Shown here piece by piece: positions 63,409 to 64,000 of a stretch of 64,000 bases of DNA (within the stretch, counting starts at the first letter, position 1; each line of letters starts with the position of its first letter). Source of the stretch: Amphibacillus sediminis NBRC 103570 (lineage in GTDB: Bacteria > Bacillota > Bacilli > Bacillales > Amphibacillaceae); contig NZ_BCQW01000015.1 in NCBI RefSeq assembly GCF_001552275.1, forward strand, positions 1-64,000. Direction: 5' to 3'. The notes beneath the pieces were generated by a model. It was not told where the DNA came from. It made no database searches and saw only the letters and a list, made by a program, of their open reading frames with translations. A program made the translations under genes and the position numbers.

Positions 63409-64000
63409 ATGCGTATTGCAATCTTTACAGATACCTACGCACCTGAGATTAATGGCGTTGCCCTAACATTAGAGCGATATGTAACTCATCTAGAAAAGCA
63501 GGGAATAGCATACCGTTTATTTGTTCCTTCTACAAAATGGCCAGCTACCACTACAGAAAAAATAAAACAATCAACTAGCATCCCCTTTTTATTGTATAGT
63601 AACTGTCGGCTTGCTCTTCCGAATCCATCGTACATTAATCATGTACTGGACGATTTTAAACCAACATTAATTCATGTCGCTACCCCGTTTAGCCTTGGAT
63701 TAGCCGGACTGAAGTATGGTAAAAAGCATCAAATACCTATGGTCGCCTCATACCATACCCACTTCGATGACTATCTTGATTATTATCACTTAGCAGCCCT
63801 GAAAAAATGGGCATGGAAGTATGTGAATTGGTTTCATCGCTCCTTTGAAAAGATATATGTACCATCGCAAAGTACGAAAGAAAAGCTACTTTTAAAACAG
63901 TTTCATCAAGATATTGAAGTGTGGGGCAGAGGCGTTAATCATGATTTCTATTGCCCATTAAAAAGATCAGAAGATTTTTTCAAAAGAAATTATCAAATTA
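63409..64000 (+). CDS. Family 4 glycosyltransferase (5' part; runs off the window)
   Basis: ATG 63409 with AAAGAGGAGTG before it opens a frame that continues past the window end. The N terminus MRIAIFTDTYAPEINGVALT is the first Rossmann strand of GT4 enzymes (GxxNGV loop). Further on are TLIHVATPFSLGLAGL, VASYHTHFDDY and YVPSQSTKEKLL, which match the diacylglycerol glucosyl/mannosyltransferase group (MgtA-like). It probably glycosylates a membrane lipid. The acceptor and C-terminal half cannot be judged. Confidence 0.88.
   Translation, partial: MRIAIFTDTYAPEINGVALTLERYVTHLEKQGIAYRLFVPSTKWPATTTEKIKQSTSIPFLLYSNCRLALPNPSYINHVLDDFKPTLIHVATPFSLGLAGLKYGKKHQIPMVASYHTHFDDYLDYYHLAALKKWAWKYVNWFHRSFEKIYVPSQSTKEKLLLKQFHQDIEVWGRGVNHDFYCPLKRSEDFFKRNYQI

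Noticed and set aside
1-64000. CRISPR arrays
   Set aside because: The repeats present are long, dispersed and palindromic, not short direct repeats with regular unique spacers; no cas genes were seen.
1-64000. tRNA or rRNA genes
   Set aside because: No cloverleaf with conserved GTTCRA arms or rRNA sequence was recognised in the intergenic regions.

Overview
The window reads as chromosome of a low-GC, spore-forming member of the Bacillaceae. Evidence is the splAB spore photoproduct lyase pair, the yeaC-yeaD-yebA-guaA gene order known from Bacillus subtilis, CcpA-type cre sites, AGGAGG ribosome sites and several GTG/TTG starts. The carbohydrate genes (alpha-amylase, xylose/ribose-type ABC uptake, gluconate kinase, cellobiose-type PTS) would suit a saccharolytic genus of the Amphibacillus/Halolactibacillus/Gracilibacillus kind, but the genus is a guess.

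Layout. 1-3.2 kb: remains of integrative elements, namely a truncated integrase, then a Tn916-like regulatory and recombination end (sigma-like protein, frameshifted small protein, excisionase, integrase) abutting the 3' end of guaA. 3.2-9.7 kb: guaA with a guanine riboswitch, then yebA, yeaD and yeaC. 10-21.3 kb: a Ktr-type potassium channel, a Fur-box-linked haem monooxygenase-like protein, a TetR-controlled MacB-like ABC exporter, splAB, a degenerate Rpn-like protein, an rRNA methyltransferase and an AEC transporter. 21.8-31.6 kb: a sugar ABC system with two lipoprotein binding proteins and its own YesM/YesN two-component system plus a membrane-tethered binding protein. 32.2-37 kb: a regulator-rich stretch with an unknown 160-aa protein, an AraC regulator, a ComA-like regulator lacking its phospho-Asp, and an Rgg-family regulator followed by a nine-codon ORF (MPEWIIVGF). 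37-43.4 kb: Nudix hydrolase, gluconate kinase, uracil-DNA glycosylase, alpha-amylase, barrel protein. 43.5-50.1 kb: a Lac-family PTS cluster with a MupG-like glycosidase and a PRD regulator. 51.1-58.6 kb: amidase, a five-gene prophage-derived lysis module, and an S9 peptidase. 59.2-64 kb: SatD/DUF3307 pair, TPP-riboswitch-controlled reductase, WYL protein, start of a glycosyltransferase.

Two unrelated families of palindrome-rich non-coding repeats are scattered through the intergenic spaces. Family B is about 245 bp, with about 12 full or partial copies and TTTAT at its ends. Family A is about 185 bp, with 8 copies. No transposase gene is present. Both look like non-autonomous IS200/IS605-type elements mobilised from elsewhere.

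Two candidate systems stand out. The first is an Rgg regulator with a leaderless SHP-like peptide just after its terminator. The second is a cut-down PBSX-like circuit in which an S24 repressor, its operators and a divergent promoter, a late activator and a holin/endolysin cassette are kept while the phage structural genes are gone.
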